A stretch of 64,000 nt of DNA from contig CAZASN010000001.1 in NCBI GenBank assembly GCA_964487915.1, positions 618,295-682,294 on the forward strand, in the 5' to 3' direction. Made by a program: the position numbers and the translations under genes. Positions within the stretch are counted from its first letter, which is position 1. Each line of letters starts with the position of its first letter. The notes beneath the pieces are model-generated. The model had not been told where the DNA came from. It did not search any database and was given only the letters and a program-made list of their open reading frames with translations. Source of the DNA: Proruminimicrobium sp964487915. GTDB lineage: Bacteria; Elusimicrobiota; Endomicrobiia; Endomicrobiales; Endomicrobiaceae. Positions 53,287-62,497 of the stretch are shown in pieces.

Positions 53287-54280
53287 CACAGTTCTTCTGG
53301 CGCACGGCACGGGCGGAGACAAATCAAACGAACTTATAAGGCTTATTAAGAAAAACTTTAACAATAAAATTTTAAACAGAATGGATGACGCCGGAGTAGT
53401 TGAATTTAACGGCGTCAAAACGGCTTTTTCAACTGATTCTTTTGTTGTTGACCCCATATTTTTTAACGGAGGAGATATCGGTAAACTGGCGGTATGCGGC
53501 ACCGTAAACGATATCTGTATGATGGGGGCTAAACCCCTGTTTATGTCTGTCGCGATGATAATAGAAGAAGGTTTTTCGCAAAAAGATCTTTTAAAAATAT
53601 CCCAATCAATAGCAAAAACGGCAAAAGAAGCTAAAATAAGCATAATAACCGGCGACACTAAAGTGGTTGACAAAGGAAAAGCCGATAAAATTTTTATAAA
53701 CACTTCAGCCGTAGGATTAATATCTGACGGCATTAATATTTCTTCGGTCAACGCGTCCGAGGGCGACGATGTTATAATAAGCGGCAATATAGCTGAGCAC
53801 GCCGCCGCGATTATGATGCAGAGAAACGATTTTAAATTTAAAACCAAAATCAAAAGCGACTGCGCGCATCTGGATTCTCTTGTTCAAATGATGCTTAAAG
53901 AATGTAAGGAAATACATGTTTTAAGAGATCCTACAAGAGGAGGCCTTGCTGCGGCGTTGAACGAAATATCAAAAAGTTCAAATAAAGGCATTATAATAAA
54001 CAATAACGAGATTCCGGTTTCCAAACAGGTAAGAGCTTTCTGTAACATACTCGGACTTGATCCTTTGTATATGGCAAACGAGGGGAAACTTGTTTCAATA
54101 CAGCCTTCAAAATATACGGCTAAAATTCTTAACGCAATGAGAAAACATCCTTCAGGTAAAAACGCAAAAGTCATCGGCAAAGTCATAAATGATAAAAAAA
54201 ACGTGTGGATAAAATCAAAATCTGGAACTTTGAGAATTTTGGCAAACGCTGATGTCGAGCAGTATCCGCGAATCTGTTAA
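53276..54280 (+). CDS. hypE: [NiFe] hydrogenase maturation protein HypE
   Basis: HypE dehydrates the carbamoyl group placed on its C-terminal Cys by HypF to make thiocyanate for the iron ligand. The start at 53276, overlapping the hypD end, gives 334 residues beginning with the family motif LLAHGTGGDKS. The PurM-like ATP-binding parts (DDAGVV, GDTKVV, DPTRGGLAA) are present, and the chain ends in PRIC with the essential Cys. hypF, hypA and hypB are not in the window. The stop is 2 bp from the stop of a converging gene. Confidence 0.95.
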   Translation: MKNNTVLLAHGTGGDKSNELIRLIKKNFNNKILNRMDDAGVVEFNGVKTAFSTDSFVVDPIFFNGGDIGKLAVCGTVNDICMMGAKPLFMSVAMIIEEGFSQKDLLKISQSIAKTAKEAKISIITGDTKVVDKGKADKIFINTSAVGLISDGINISSVNASEGDDVIISGNIAEHAAAIMMQRNDFKFKTKIKSDCAHLDSLVQMMLKECKEIHVLRDPTRGGLAAALNEISKSSNKGIIINNNEIPVSKQVRAFCNILGLDPLYMANEGKLVSIQPSKYTAKILNAMRKHPSGKNAKVIGKVINDKKNVWIKSKSGTLRILANADVEQYPRIC

Positions 54281-54282
54281 TT

Positions 54283-55467
54283 TCAGTCTTTAAAATAATC
54301 AAAAACTTCTTTTAAAGTTATTCCGCAGTACGAGCGGGTTGCGTATTTTTCGTAAAGATTAATTTTTGATTCTTTAAGTTTATCGGAACGTATGCCGTGG
54401 TTAATTGACAAAGACGCTTCAATATACGCCGACAATTTATCGCATAATTCAATTATTCCGCCGTCAACCGGCGAAAAAGAATCGTCATTAAAATTTTCGT
54501 TTATTTCTCCGACGGTTTTTATTTTACCGTTCTCCAGTATCTTGTTTGAAAATTCATTTTCTATAAAATACTGCATTTCAAAACGCCATGCTTCAGGCAA
54601 AAGAGGAAGAATCCTGTTGTCAACTTCGTGTTTTTCGTATTCTTTTATTATGTCTTCAAGCCCGGAAACGGAATATTTTATCGGGCTTATGATATCTTTT
54701 GTAAGTATTTCGGGCAAATCATGGAACAGAGCCGAGAAAAAATTATTATAACTTCTTTTAGATGAAGCTCCGATTTTAAGCGAGCAGATATAAGCGAAAA
54801 TAGCTACAACGAACATATGTCCCAAAACAGTCGTCTGAGGCTGTCTGACCATCTGAGCCCATCTCTGCTGGAATCTCAGCTGTCCGCATAAATCAAGAAA
54901 TCCGTAATATTTTTTGTTCATTATCAGTTTTTTTACGCCTACGAAATTTTGATATTTTACGACGCAGCTTTCAACCGTTTCTTTTGTTTTTTCTATTCCG
55001 TAAAGCATTTGGTTCCACGGATAAATTATGCCGAATTCCCATTTTGTCGCAAATTCATGCGAAGCCGCCAAAATTTCTTTTTCATATTTTGCGTAAGAGT
55101 CGTCAAAAAGATATTGTTCAAATCTGTCTCTCAAATCCGGATTTATTTCAAAAATATCATTATTCAAACGGTTTAAAACCCATTTATTGAGCTCGTTTTT
55201 TTTCTTTGACATTATTTCGTGGTAAACTTCAGGTTTTAAGTCGGTAAGCATCGTCCTGTGAAAAAATTCAAAAATTCCGCCTTCAATGAGTTTCATCCAG
55301 TCAACTTTGTTATTTTCTTCTTCGTCAAATTTGGCGATGATATAGGCGATAATCATTTTGTGAGATTGTTTGTCTATTTCAAAAAAATTGAAAGGTCTGA
55401 TATGGTCGTTCCATCTCAGTATAGTTGCGGCAGAGAAGATTTGTTCTATTAAATTTTTTGTTATCAT
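54283..55467 (-). CDS. HD-domain phosphohydrolase (YfbR-like)
   Basis: The 394-residue protein has an HD domain in its second half: His in TVLGHMFVVAIFAY, the HD pair in ALFHDLPEILTKDI and a later Asp in ELCDKLSAY. This arrangement matches the HD_3/YfbR branch of nucleotidases. The N-terminal 170 residues, rich in helices, contain no motif I know. It begins a minus-strand block but is 12 bp downstream of the PF04020 gene. Substrate is unknown. Confidence 0.75.
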   Translation of the reverse strand: MITKNLIEQIFSAATILRWNDHIRPFNFFEIDKQSHKMIIAYIIAKFDEEENNKVDWMKLIEGGIFEFFHRTMLTDLKPEVYHEIMSKKKNELNKWVLNRLNNDIFEINPDLRDRFEQYLFDDSYAKYEKEILAASHEFATKWEFGIIYPWNQMLYGIEKTKETVESCVVKYQNFVGVKKLIMNKKYYGFLDLCGQLRFQQRWAQMVRQPQTTVLGHMFVVAIFAYICSLKIGASSKRSYNNFFSALFHDLPEILTKDIISPIKYSVSGLEDIIKEYEKHEVDNRILPLLPEAWRFEMQYFIENEFSNKILENGKIKTVGEINENFNDDSFSPVDGGIIELCDKLSAYIEASLSINHGIRSDKLKESKINLYEKYATRSYCGITLKEVFDYFKD

Positions 55468-55479
55468 AAGGTATCCGGT

Positions 55480-55866
55480 TTATTTAGGAGGCGTATTCCC
55501 GTAATCTTTTAAAACTCTGACGTTTTTTTTCAAAAAATAAGCGTCTGCGATAATAGTTATTACGCTAAGCATAATAGCAGCAAGAAAGGCGTACCAAAAA
55601 GTGGCAACTTTAAAACCGGATACAAGGTTTGACGCAAAATAAAAAAGAAAAGCGTTTATAAACAGCGTAAAAATACCCAGAGACAACAGATTAAAAGGTA
55701 TTGATACGAACATCAGCACCGGCTTTATAAAAACGTGTATTAATGTAAGAACCAAAGCCGAAATAATAAGCGTTTTTGAACCGTCTATTGAAACGCCGTC
55801 AAGAAGTTTTACGATTATAAACAACGCAAGAATGTTTACGAATACAGAAATAATAAAGTTTTTCAT
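55480..55866 (-). CDS. PF04020-type four-helix membrane protein
   Basis: The 128-residue protein has four membrane segments and the family pattern IKPVLMFVSIPFNLLSLGIFTLFINA. The Pfam family is named phage holin 4_2, but most members are ordinary chromosomal genes of unknown function, and nothing viral surrounds this one. Its ATG overlaps the stop codon of the Smr gene by 4 bp. Confidence 0.88.
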   Translation of the reverse strand: MKNFIISVFVNILALFIIVKLLDGVSIDGSKTLIISALVLTLIHVFIKPVLMFVSIPFNLLSLGIFTLFINAFLFYFASNLVSGFKVATFWYAFLAAIMLSVITIIADAYFLKKNVRVLKDYGNTPPK

Positions 55867-56132
55867 TTGTTATCTCCTTTTTTCTTTACGTATACAAACA
55901 GCCTGCCGAAATTGACAGGGTCAATTTTGTACCTAGTATACATTTTTTTTGTTTCTTTGTCATTTAGAAACCGCAGTACTTTTTTCTTTAACTGTCCGGA
56001 ACCTTTTCCGGGAATTATTTCTATTTCCGAAATGCCTTTTTCAAGCGCTTCTTTCAATATTTCTTTTAAAGAAATGTCTATTTCTTTGCTTTTGTTAAAT
56101 ATTTCATGTAAATCAAGTTTTAATTTTGACAT
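55863..56132 (-). CDS. Small Smr-domain protein
   Basis: The 89-residue protein is a lone Smr domain: LDLHEI near the start and the loop IIPGKGSGQLKKKV, which corresponds to the HGKGxGxLR motif. Smr domains bind or cleave nucleic acid, for example at collided ribosomes when fused to MutS2. The short form is common. It is 3 bp downstream of the first SGNH gene and overlaps the PF04020 gene by 4 bp. Confidence 0.85.
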   Translation of the reverse strand: MSKLKLDLHEIFNKSKEIDISLKEILKEALEKGISEIEIIPGKGSGQLKKKVLRFLNDKETKKMYTRYKIDPVNFGRLFVYVKKKGDNK

Positions 56133-56135
56133 AGT

Positions 56136-57467
56136 TTATTTATCAACAAGTTTAAAAATTGTATTGCCTGCATTTTCGGCTATTAGCCTGTTTCCGGCAT
56201 CGGTGCAATGGCCGAAAGTTCCACCGAAATTATCAACAAACAAATCAAAAAACGGCGAGGTTTTTAATTTTTCCTTAAAATTATATTCGTTTGAAACAAA
56301 TATAATTTTATTTTCATATTTTGAATTCTTAAAAAAATCTTTAAATTTTTCTATAGGCATTGTCGGGTAGCCCATGCAGATATAAATTATATTTTTTTTG
56401 ATAATTTTTTCCGCAAACATAAGATAACCTTCTTTAAGTTCAACGGTATTAAAATAAGGCACTAAAATTAAATTTTTGAATTTATTGCGATATTCGTATT
56501 TTTTTATATCAGGATTATATTTTTTTAAATATGCATACAAATCATCCATTATTTTTGTCTGAACTTTATTTTCTGTAAGCATATTATATAACTCAATGGT
56601 TTTATCGGAGGGCATGAATTTTATATAAGATTCAATAACTTTACACAGATAATCATCTATAAAACTTTCAGTTGAATTTTTATCCGTTATTATTTTAAAT
56701 ACCAAATCTTTGGCCGCTTTATATTTTTTTTGCTGGATATAAATATCAGTTAGAGCGAAAGGTACAAAAGTATCGGGATTCACAAGATATTTCTGCATAT
56801 ACAAATCAGCGTATTTTTCGGCCTTTGGCAAGTTCGGCATTGCTCGGTATAAGTACACAAGAGCTCTTAAAATTTCAGAATGATAACCTTTGTTATTAAG
56901 CATTTTTTCTAAGAGTACCGGTTCTTTTCCTGATTTTACGTATTCAATGGTAAGATTTTCAATGTCAACATATACGTTTTCTGCGTAAAGATTATCAGAC
57001 AGTGCAAATATATGTTTTTTTATAAGTCTTAAAAGTTCTAGAATTTTCAAATTATATTTTTTATTGTATATTATGGAATCTCTCATATAGGAATCATTGA
57101 TTCCCATCATGGATATAACGATATCAGGCTTATATTTTTCTATGTCGGCATCTATATTGTTCAAGATGTTTTTTATAGTTGTTCCGGGGACTCCGCCATC
57201 AATGACAATAAAACTTTTAGGTTCTGTACCTTTGAGCGATGTTTCTGAATTCAAATATGCGCTTAACAGCTTCGGGTATTGCGCGTATGTGGTGGATTCG
57301 CCGATACAAAGTATTGTTATTGCATTTTTATTCTTTGCAAGTTTAATTGTTTTATTAATAGTTAATTTATTTATCCGTAAAATGATAAAAGAAGTTGTTT
57401 GCAGCAAAATTTCCAAACTTATCAAGGCGATAAATATACCGCAAAATATTAAAAGCGTTTTTTTCAT
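56136..57467 (-). CDS. Membrane-anchored SGNH-like protein, paralogue 1
   Basis: The 443-residue protein has an N-terminal membrane helix (LLIFCGIFIALISLEILLQ), then an SGNH-like domain split by an insert. Block I is CIGESTTYA, block III is MMGINDS, and the last block is GHCTDAGNRLIAEN with the Asp/His pair arranged as in AlgX/SGNH relatives. The insert (about 175-320) is helical and TPR-like (PKAEKYADLYMQKYL). It is likely periplasmic, perhaps an esterase or O-acetyl transferase for a polysaccharide. The next upstream gene is a close paralogue, and the 3' ends of both share 40 identical bases. Confidence 0.75.
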   Translation of the reverse strand: MKKTLLIFCGIFIALISLEILLQTTSFIILRINKLTINKTIKLAKNKNAITILCIGESTTYAQYPKLLSAYLNSETSLKGTEPKSFIVIDGGVPGTTIKNILNNIDADIEKYKPDIVISMMGINDSYMRDSIIYNKKYNLKILELLRLIKKHIFALSDNLYAENVYVDIENLTIEYVKSGKEPVLLEKMLNNKGYHSEILRALVYLYRAMPNLPKAEKYADLYMQKYLVNPDTFVPFALTDIYIQQKKYKAAKDLVFKIITDKNSTESFIDDYLCKVIESYIKFMPSDKTIELYNMLTENKVQTKIMDDLYAYLKKYNPDIKKYEYRNKFKNLILVPYFNTVELKEGYLMFAEKIIKKNIIYICMGYPTMPIEKFKDFFKNSKYENKIIFVSNEYNFKEKLKTSPFFDLFVDNFGGTFGHCTDAGNRLIAENAGNTIFKLVDK

Positions 57468-57493
57468 TCAGAATTCCTTTTTTGTCCAATGTT

Positions 57494-58807
57494 TCAATTG
57501 ACAATTTTCAGTATACATTGCCCGACATTTTCGGCTATTAGCCTGTTTCCGGCATCGGTGCAATGTCCGAAAGTGCCTCCGAAATTATCGGCAAACAGTG
57601 TATAATAAGGTTCTTTTTTCAATGCTTCTTTAAAATTTTCTTCGTTTGAAACAAATATAATTTTATCTTTCAGATTTGAATTTTTAAAAAAAGTTTTAAA
57701 ATTTTCTATGGGAACCGTCGGATAGCTCATACATATATAAACTATGTTATTATCAATCAATTTTTGTGCAAACAGCAAATATGAATTTTTTATTTTGTCG
57801 GTATTAAAATTAAGTTGTTTCGCTGTCAGTTTATACTTGTTATGATAGTTGTATAATTCAACATTAATTCCGTTTGTTTTTAAATAGTCGTATAAATTAT
57901 CCAATGCGGCGGTTTGTGTTTTGCCTGCAACAAGCAAATTGTAATAATCTGTTAATTGGGTTAACGTTGCAAAAGATATATACGATTCAATTACATTTGA
58001 TAAATATCTGTTAAGCTGGTCGTCTGTTATTTTATCGTTTTTGATTAACGATACTATCAAAATTTTTGCCGAATCATATTTTTTTTGCTGGATATAAGCA
58101 TCGGTAAGCAGAAATAAAACAGATGTATTTATATTTCCGTTGCTGTTTTTTAAATATATATCTGCATATTTTTCCATATTGGCATAGTTTTTTCTCGTTC
58201 TGTAAAGATAAATCAAAGCCTCAACAGCTTTTAAATCAAAAGGATTTTTTTCAACAAACGCAATTAATTCAAACGGTTCTTTTCCTGTTTGAAAATAGTA
58301 ATCCGACAGTTTTGAATAATCTGAAGTGTCACCATCCGCATAAAGTTTTTTTACAGCAATATCTTCGATATGTCTTTTTATTAACATAAAGAGCGATAAT
58401 ATTTTTAAATTGTATTGTTTATATACAACTTTATCGTTAAGTATCGCATCGTTTGCACCCATCATTGAAATTACAATGTCGGGGTTGTACATTTCTATCT
58501 GTTTGTCTATTCTTTCGGTAATATTTTCGATATTTGTGCCGGGTATTCCGCAATCTATAAGAATAAAATCTTTACTGATATGTTCGTTAAGATAATCAAC
58601 TAATTGTTTCGGATACTGGAAAAATGTAGTAGATTCGCCTATGCAGAGTATTTTTATTAAGTCTTTGTTATTATCCGACAGCCTTACTGTTTTTTTGTTT
58701 GATAATTTATTTGCCTGCGCTATTACAAACGAACTGGTTTGCAGTAAAATTTCCAAACTTGCCAAAGCAATCACTATGCCCAAAAACATTAAGAGAATAT
58801 TTTTCAT
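57494..58807 (-). CDS. Membrane-anchored SGNH-like protein, paralogue 2
   Basis: This 437-residue protein has the same layout as its downstream neighbour: a membrane helix, CIGESTTFF, MMGANDA, a TPR-like insert (MEKYADIYLKNS, LTDAYIQQKKYDSAK) and GHCTDAGNRLIAEN near the end. The two clearly arose by tandem duplication. The stretch 57526-57565 is identical to 56171-56210 although the rest has diverged, suggesting recent exchange or strong constraint. Its ATG overlaps the stop of the U32 gene by 4 bp. Confidence 0.75.
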   Translation of the reverse strand: MKNILLMFLGIVIALASLEILLQTSSFVIAQANKLSNKKTVRLSDNNKDLIKILCIGESTTFFQYPKQLVDYLNEHISKDFILIDCGIPGTNIENITERIDKQIEMYNPDIVISMMGANDAILNDKVVYKQYNLKILSLFMLIKRHIEDIAVKKLYADGDTSDYSKLSDYYFQTGKEPFELIAFVEKNPFDLKAVEALIYLYRTRKNYANMEKYADIYLKNSNGNINTSVLFLLTDAYIQQKKYDSAKILIVSLIKNDKITDDQLNRYLSNVIESYISFATLTQLTDYYNLLVAGKTQTAALDNLYDYLKTNGINVELYNYHNKYKLTAKQLNFNTDKIKNSYLLFAQKLIDNNIVYICMSYPTVPIENFKTFFKNSNLKDKIIFVSNEENFKEALKKEPYYTLFADNFGGTFGHCTDAGNRLIAENVGQCILKIVN

Positions 58808-60048
58808 TTTATTTTTATTCTCGCCACCGTAAGAACCGGCAAAAGTTTTATATCTGATTTTTTTATTTTGATTTTTATCGCCTGGTTTGCTACGCCCGGT
58901 GATAACGATTCAACAGTTTTTTTTGAATTTGCCGGCTGAATATCGCCGAGTTTTAATTTGTAAGGTTTAAAATGAAGTGGGGAGAGAAATTCAATTTCGT
59001 CGCCTTTTGACAATTTATGTCTTAATTCCAAAGTTATTTCGCTGTTGTTAGTTTCTCTTACAAAGCCGCAGTTTCTGTAATCGCTTTTGCTTGAAGTGTC
59101 GGTGTAATCCTGCGCTTTGTCGTCCGGTATTCCGTCAAAAAAACCGGCAGTATAGCCTCTGTTTTGCAGAGTATAAAGTTCATCCATATATATTTTAGGA
59201 TTCCATTTTTTAGGCTCTTTATAATAATCGTCTATAGCCTGTCTGTAAACACGTGCCGTCTGCGCAACGTAATATTCTGTTTTGTTTCTTCCTTCTATTT
59301 TTAAAGAGTCAATGCCTGCTTCAAGTATTTCATTGAGTTTCGGCATAAGACATAAGTCTTTTGAATTAAAAAGATAGGTGCCTCTTTCATCTTCTTCTAT
59401 AGGGTACATCTGGCCCGGGCGCAATTCTTCTTCAACGTATGTTTTGTATTTCCATCTGCATGAGTGGGCGCAGGCTCCCTGATTTGCGCTTCTTGACGCC
59501 ATAAAAGAGGATATAAGGCATCTTCCGGAGTAGCTTATACACATTGCTCCGTGTATAAACATTTCAAGTTTTATATTGTGGCATAACTTTCTTATTTCTT
59601 TTATTTCGTTAAAACTTACTTCTCTGCCGAGCACGCAAAGAGACGCACCCATCTTTTTCCAAAAATCAACGGTTAAGGCTGAACATACGTTTGCCTGTGT
59701 GGAGATATGTATTGGAATTTTTGGCAGTTTTGAATGTATAAAATCAAATACGCCTGGATCTGAAACTATCACGCCGTCAGGATTTAACTGTTTTACGGTT
59801 TTTATGAAATTTGCAAGTTTTTCAATGTCTTTGTTTCGGGAGAATATGTTAAGCGTAAGATATATTTTTTTGCCGGCGTTTCTTGCGTAATCAATTCCTT
59901 CCTGAAGTTCTTCCATCGGGAAAGACGACTTTGCCCTTAACGATAAATCAGGCGTGCCGGAATAGACGGCGTCAGCTCCGTACAAGACGGCGGTTTTAAG
60001 TCTTGATAACGAGCCTGCCGGAAGCAATAATTCAGGTTTTTTGTTCAT
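58804..60048 (-). CDS. U32 peptidase-family protein (TrhP/YegQ-like)
   Basis: The 414-residue protein opens with the family motif ELLLPAGSLSRLKTAVLYGADAVY and carries the U32 signature EMFIHGAMCISYSGRC, with further cysteines in GACAHSC that likely bind an Fe-S cluster. E. coli TrhP/YegQ acts in tRNA U34 hydroxylation using prephenate; other members are collagenase-like. The normal-length C-terminal beta domain is present. It is the first gene of a long minus-strand operon and diverges from the tRNA pair. Confidence 0.9.
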   Translation of the reverse strand: MNKKPELLLPAGSLSRLKTAVLYGADAVYSGTPDLSLRAKSSFPMEELQEGIDYARNAGKKIYLTLNIFSRNKDIEKLANFIKTVKQLNPDGVIVSDPGVFDFIHSKLPKIPIHISTQANVCSALTVDFWKKMGASLCVLGREVSFNEIKEIRKLCHNIKLEMFIHGAMCISYSGRCLISSFMASRSANQGACAHSCRWKYKTYVEEELRPGQMYPIEEDERGTYLFNSKDLCLMPKLNEILEAGIDSLKIEGRNKTEYYVAQTARVYRQAIDDYYKEPKKWNPKIYMDELYTLQNRGYTAGFFDGIPDDKAQDYTDTSSKSDYRNCGFVRETNNSEITLELRHKLSKGDEIEFLSPLHFKPYKLKLGDIQPANSKKTVESLSPGVANQAIKIKIKKSDIKLLPVLTVARIKIK

Positions 60049-60079
60049 ACAGACAGATTATATAATAAATTTCGGTTAT

Positions 60080-60108
60080 TTGACTACAAATAAATGTTTT
60101 GATATAAT
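60080..60108 (+). promoter_or_regulatory. Promoter of the tRNA-Arg/tRNA-His pair
   Basis: TTGACT (60080-60085), a 17-bp spacer and TATAAT (60103-60108) end 18 bp before the tRNA-Arg gene. Confidence 0.75.
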
Positions 60109-60126
60109 CTCGTGCTATAAACTCAT

Positions 60127-60200
60127 GTCTCCGTAGCTCAATTGGATAGAGCAACTGCCTTCTAAGCAGTAGGTTACGTGTTCAACTCACGTCGGAGACG
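60127..60200 (+). tRNA. tRNA-Arg (anticodon TCT)
   Basis: The cloverleaf has acceptor GTCTCCG/CGGAGAC, anticodon loop CTTCTAA between ACTGC and GCAGT, and discriminator G at 60200. It reads AGA/AGG, the main Arg codons used in this window. CCA is not encoded. Confidence 0.95.
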
Positions 60201-60230
60201 TTTATTTTTTCAATCTACTTCATGATTAAC

Positions 60231-60305
60231 GGTGGCTGTAGCTCAGTTGGTTAGAGCGTCGCTCTGTGGAAGCGAAGGTCGCGGGTTCAAATCTCGTCAG
60301 CCACC
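60231..60305 (+). tRNA. tRNA-His (anticodon GTG)
   Basis: The cloverleaf has acceptor GTGGCTG/CAGCCAC, anticodon loop CTGTGGA between TCGCT and AGCGA, and T-arm GCGGGTTCAAATCTCGT with one mismatch. The extra G at 60231 pairs with C at 60305, the His identity element. A 68-residue ORF that overlaps this tRNA is not real. Confidence 0.95.
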
Positions 60306-60339
60306 CTTCAAATTTTCTCTCAACATAATTATAACGAAT

Positions 60340-60445
60340 TTAATATTTGTACTGCACTTTTGTATTTTGCTCCCTTATGTACCGTTTCACTTACGTACAC
60401 CGCAGTCGCAAAATACTTCAGTTCGTCTCAAATCTTAAATTCTAA
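60340..60445. repeat. Intergenic repeat element, copy B
   Basis: This lies in the 211-bp gap between tRNA-His and the next gene. Positions 60404-60445 match 10662-10703 at 36 of 42 bases. The rest shares only short words with copy A, such as TTATGTA and CACTT. No other feature is seen in this gap. Confidence 0.5.
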
Positions 60446-60516
60446 TGGCAAAAACTTGAAAACAATTATGATTCTTTAGTTTAGAAATGTATTGAATTAT
60501 AAGAGGTGAATATAAA

Positions 60517-60801
60517 ATGAAAAAACTATTATTAGTATTAATCGCCTTATTTCTAATTAGCCAATTAGCTTTTTCCGAAAGTATTCGTGTTGTCGGACAT
60601 ATTTTTCAAACGCTTGATGAACATAATGCCCTTGCAATTGTGGAAGATTTAAATGTCGTATATGTAAAAACCTCTGAACTTTCAGAAACTATTTTATACG
60701 ATGGCAAAAAACTAAATTTTAAAGGAGAAGTTTTAGGAACATATCGGTATGAAAATACTGAGAAAAGAATGAAAACGGTTCCTGTTGTAGAAATGGAATA
60801 A
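60517..60801 (+). CDS. Small exported protein, unknown function
   Basis: The 94-residue protein has a clear signal peptide (LLLVLIALFLISQLAFS) and a mature part of about 74 residues that looks all-beta, perhaps an OB-fold (IRVVGHIFQ, LNFKGEVLGTYRY). AGAGGTG precedes the ATG. I recognise no family. It sits alone between the tRNA pair and the restriction-modification genes. Confidence 0.65.
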   Translation: MKKLLLVLIALFLISQLAFSESIRVVGHIFQTLDEHNALAIVEDLNVVYVKTSELSETILYDGKKLNFKGEVLGTYRYENTEKRMKTVPVVEME

Positions 60802-60837
60802 GTTATATTTTGACTTAACGGTAATAAATCACACTTG

Positions 60838-60875
60838 TGTTTTGTCATTTCAGCTCAAATCTTAAAGCCTTAAAG
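60838..60875. repeat. Short fragment of the intergenic repeat
   Basis: TTTCAGCTCAAATCTTAAAG at 60848-60867 resembles the end of copies A and B. It lies in the 284-bp AT-rich gap before the specificity gene, in which I see no gene, RNA or strong terminator. Confidence 0.35.
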
Positions 60876-61085
60876 TCGAAAAAACTTAAACACATATTAT
60901 GAACTTTATTAATTTTTTACAAACAACAATTTATTCTGATAAAATTATATTTAAAAAATTTAAATAATGTTCATTGTGTTTTTTGTAGTTTTATTTGTTT
61001 GGTAGTTGGTTTGTAAGTTCTTTATAGTCACAATACCGAAAAAAACTTTTTATATTAAAATACCGTGACATCTATTTAATTATTC

Positions 61086-62489
61086 TCAAATATCAAAATA
61101 ACTGTCAATTTTGTTTCTGACTTCTTTAATTAGTTTTTTCTTTTCGTCTTTTAGCTCAAATGCTTCTTTCACTAATTTTGTGATTTTATCAATAGAGTTT
61201 TTATCTAAAATAGGAATTTTGAGCTCTTTTAATCTTTCTTCTCTTAAATGGGGAATTGTTGAAGCTATAACAGTTCTTCTTATTGCTGGATAAAAACCAG
61301 TTTCTTCTGATGATAAAATTGTAAATAAATACTCAGAAGTAATGTTATGTGCTTTAGCTTCTGTGTTTAGTTTTATTTTTGCAAAACCAGAAGCTACTAT
61401 TACTTTATCATATTTTGAAATAATTGCAGCTTCTCCAATTATTCCATCTTTTGAAAAAACTATTTCACCACCTATAGTTTTATTATTTAAAGATTCTGCC
61501 AAAACACTTGGGACGAAATAATCAGGAAAAATATCAATTTCATTGTTAGTAATATCAGAAGTCCTGATAAACGCATAATCATTATCTTTTTTGAATAATT
61601 CCGTTAAGTAATTATCACTCCTTACCTCTACACCTTTTTTTATTGATGAAATTTTACCTAAGTTTATCGTTTTAAAATTGGTGTTTAATTCCTTTTCTAT
61701 ATTTACATATCTTGGAAGATGAGACCTTCCATTCCAAATACCAAAATCTTGAATTGTTGATAATTGCACTGAAAAATACTTATCAGCACTTTTACTTTTG
61801 ATATTTAATTTCATTTTTAAAATATCTTTAGCCGTGTTTATTTTTTTTATAGATAACCTATTATTTTCAACAATCTTTTTTACTTTTAATTCAACAGATT
61901 TTAAAACATCAGTTTTAGGGAAAAAAACTCGTACTTTCTTTAATTGAGAATGGGTCATTTCTACCCGAGTATCGCCATGAGTAGCTAATGATGTTTGTGC
62001 TTTGTAAAATTTAGAATTTAAGTAACCAATTAAGTAATATGGTGAAATAATTTTGTCATCTGTAGTTATCTTTGAAATATGTTGGCTAATTACAAAATTC
62101 TCATTGTTAGTATCAACAATACTTGCGACCCCCAACTTCTCAACTGTAGCTTGAGTTCTTCCCATAATTACATCATTCTCTTTTACTTTAATTTTTGTAG
62201 GTACATTTTTTGAAACATAAACTAAACTTTTATTTGACTCATCTATCGTAAAGGGTTTTATGTTTCCAACTCTTATATATGGAACACCCTCAGTTTTATC
62301 TAAGTAAGAATCGATGTAACTTCCACTAGAAATTTTCACATCAAGTTCACCGAGAGTTTTAACTTCACAAGAACTTTTTTTCTCAATTTCATTAAAAATG
62401 AAATTTACGAAAAAATACTTTGTGTCTAAACGTTTTTTTTCACAATTTGATATTGCTGTTTTGTTTGTGGTTATTGTTTTTAATGTCAT
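61086..62489 (-). CDS. Restriction-modification specificity subunit (HsdS-like)
   Basis: The 467-residue protein has two target-recognition halves separated by helical spacers. The first is about residues 40-215 (LGELDVKISSGSYID, VPYIRVGNI), the second about 265-465 (GKISSIKKGVEV, DYAFIRTSDI). Each ends in a coiled stretch (LKVKKIVENNRLSIKKI and LVKEAFELKDEKKKL). Such subunits choose a bipartite DNA site. It is 8 bp downstream of the nuclease-methylase gene. Composition is more AT-rich than most of the window and codon use looks different, suggesting acquisition. Confidence 0.88.
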   Translation of the reverse strand: MTLKTITTNKTAISNCEKKRLDTKYFFVNFIFNEIEKKSSCEVKTLGELDVKISSGSYIDSYLDKTEGVPYIRVGNIKPFTIDESNKSLVYVSKNVPTKIKVKENDVIMGRTQATVEKLGVASIVDTNNENFVISQHISKITTDDKIISPYYLIGYLNSKFYKAQTSLATHGDTRVEMTHSQLKKVRVFFPKTDVLKSVELKVKKIVENNRLSIKKINTAKDILKMKLNIKSKSADKYFSVQLSTIQDFGIWNGRSHLPRYVNIEKELNTNFKTINLGKISSIKKGVEVRSDNYLTELFKKDNDYAFIRTSDITNNEIDIFPDYFVPSVLAESLNNKTIGGEIVFSKDGIIGEAAIISKYDKVIVASGFAKIKLNTEAKAHNITSEYLFTILSSEETGFYPAIRRTVIASTIPHLREERLKELKIPILDKNSIDKITKLVKEAFELKDEKKKLIKEVRNKIDSYFDI

Positions 62490-62497
62490 AATACTAC

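Noticed and set aside
53230..53853. 207-residue antisense ORF inside hypE
   Set aside because: hypE motifs are unmistakable on the plus strand, and the antisense product is a hydrophobic shadow.
55480..55866. Prophage suggested by a holin-family name
   Set aside because: PF04020 proteins are widespread chromosomal membrane proteins, and no other phage gene is nearby.
60232..60438. 68-residue ORF with a start inside tRNA-His
   Set aside because: It is read straight through the tRNA cloverleaf and into a non-coding repeat; no family resemblance.
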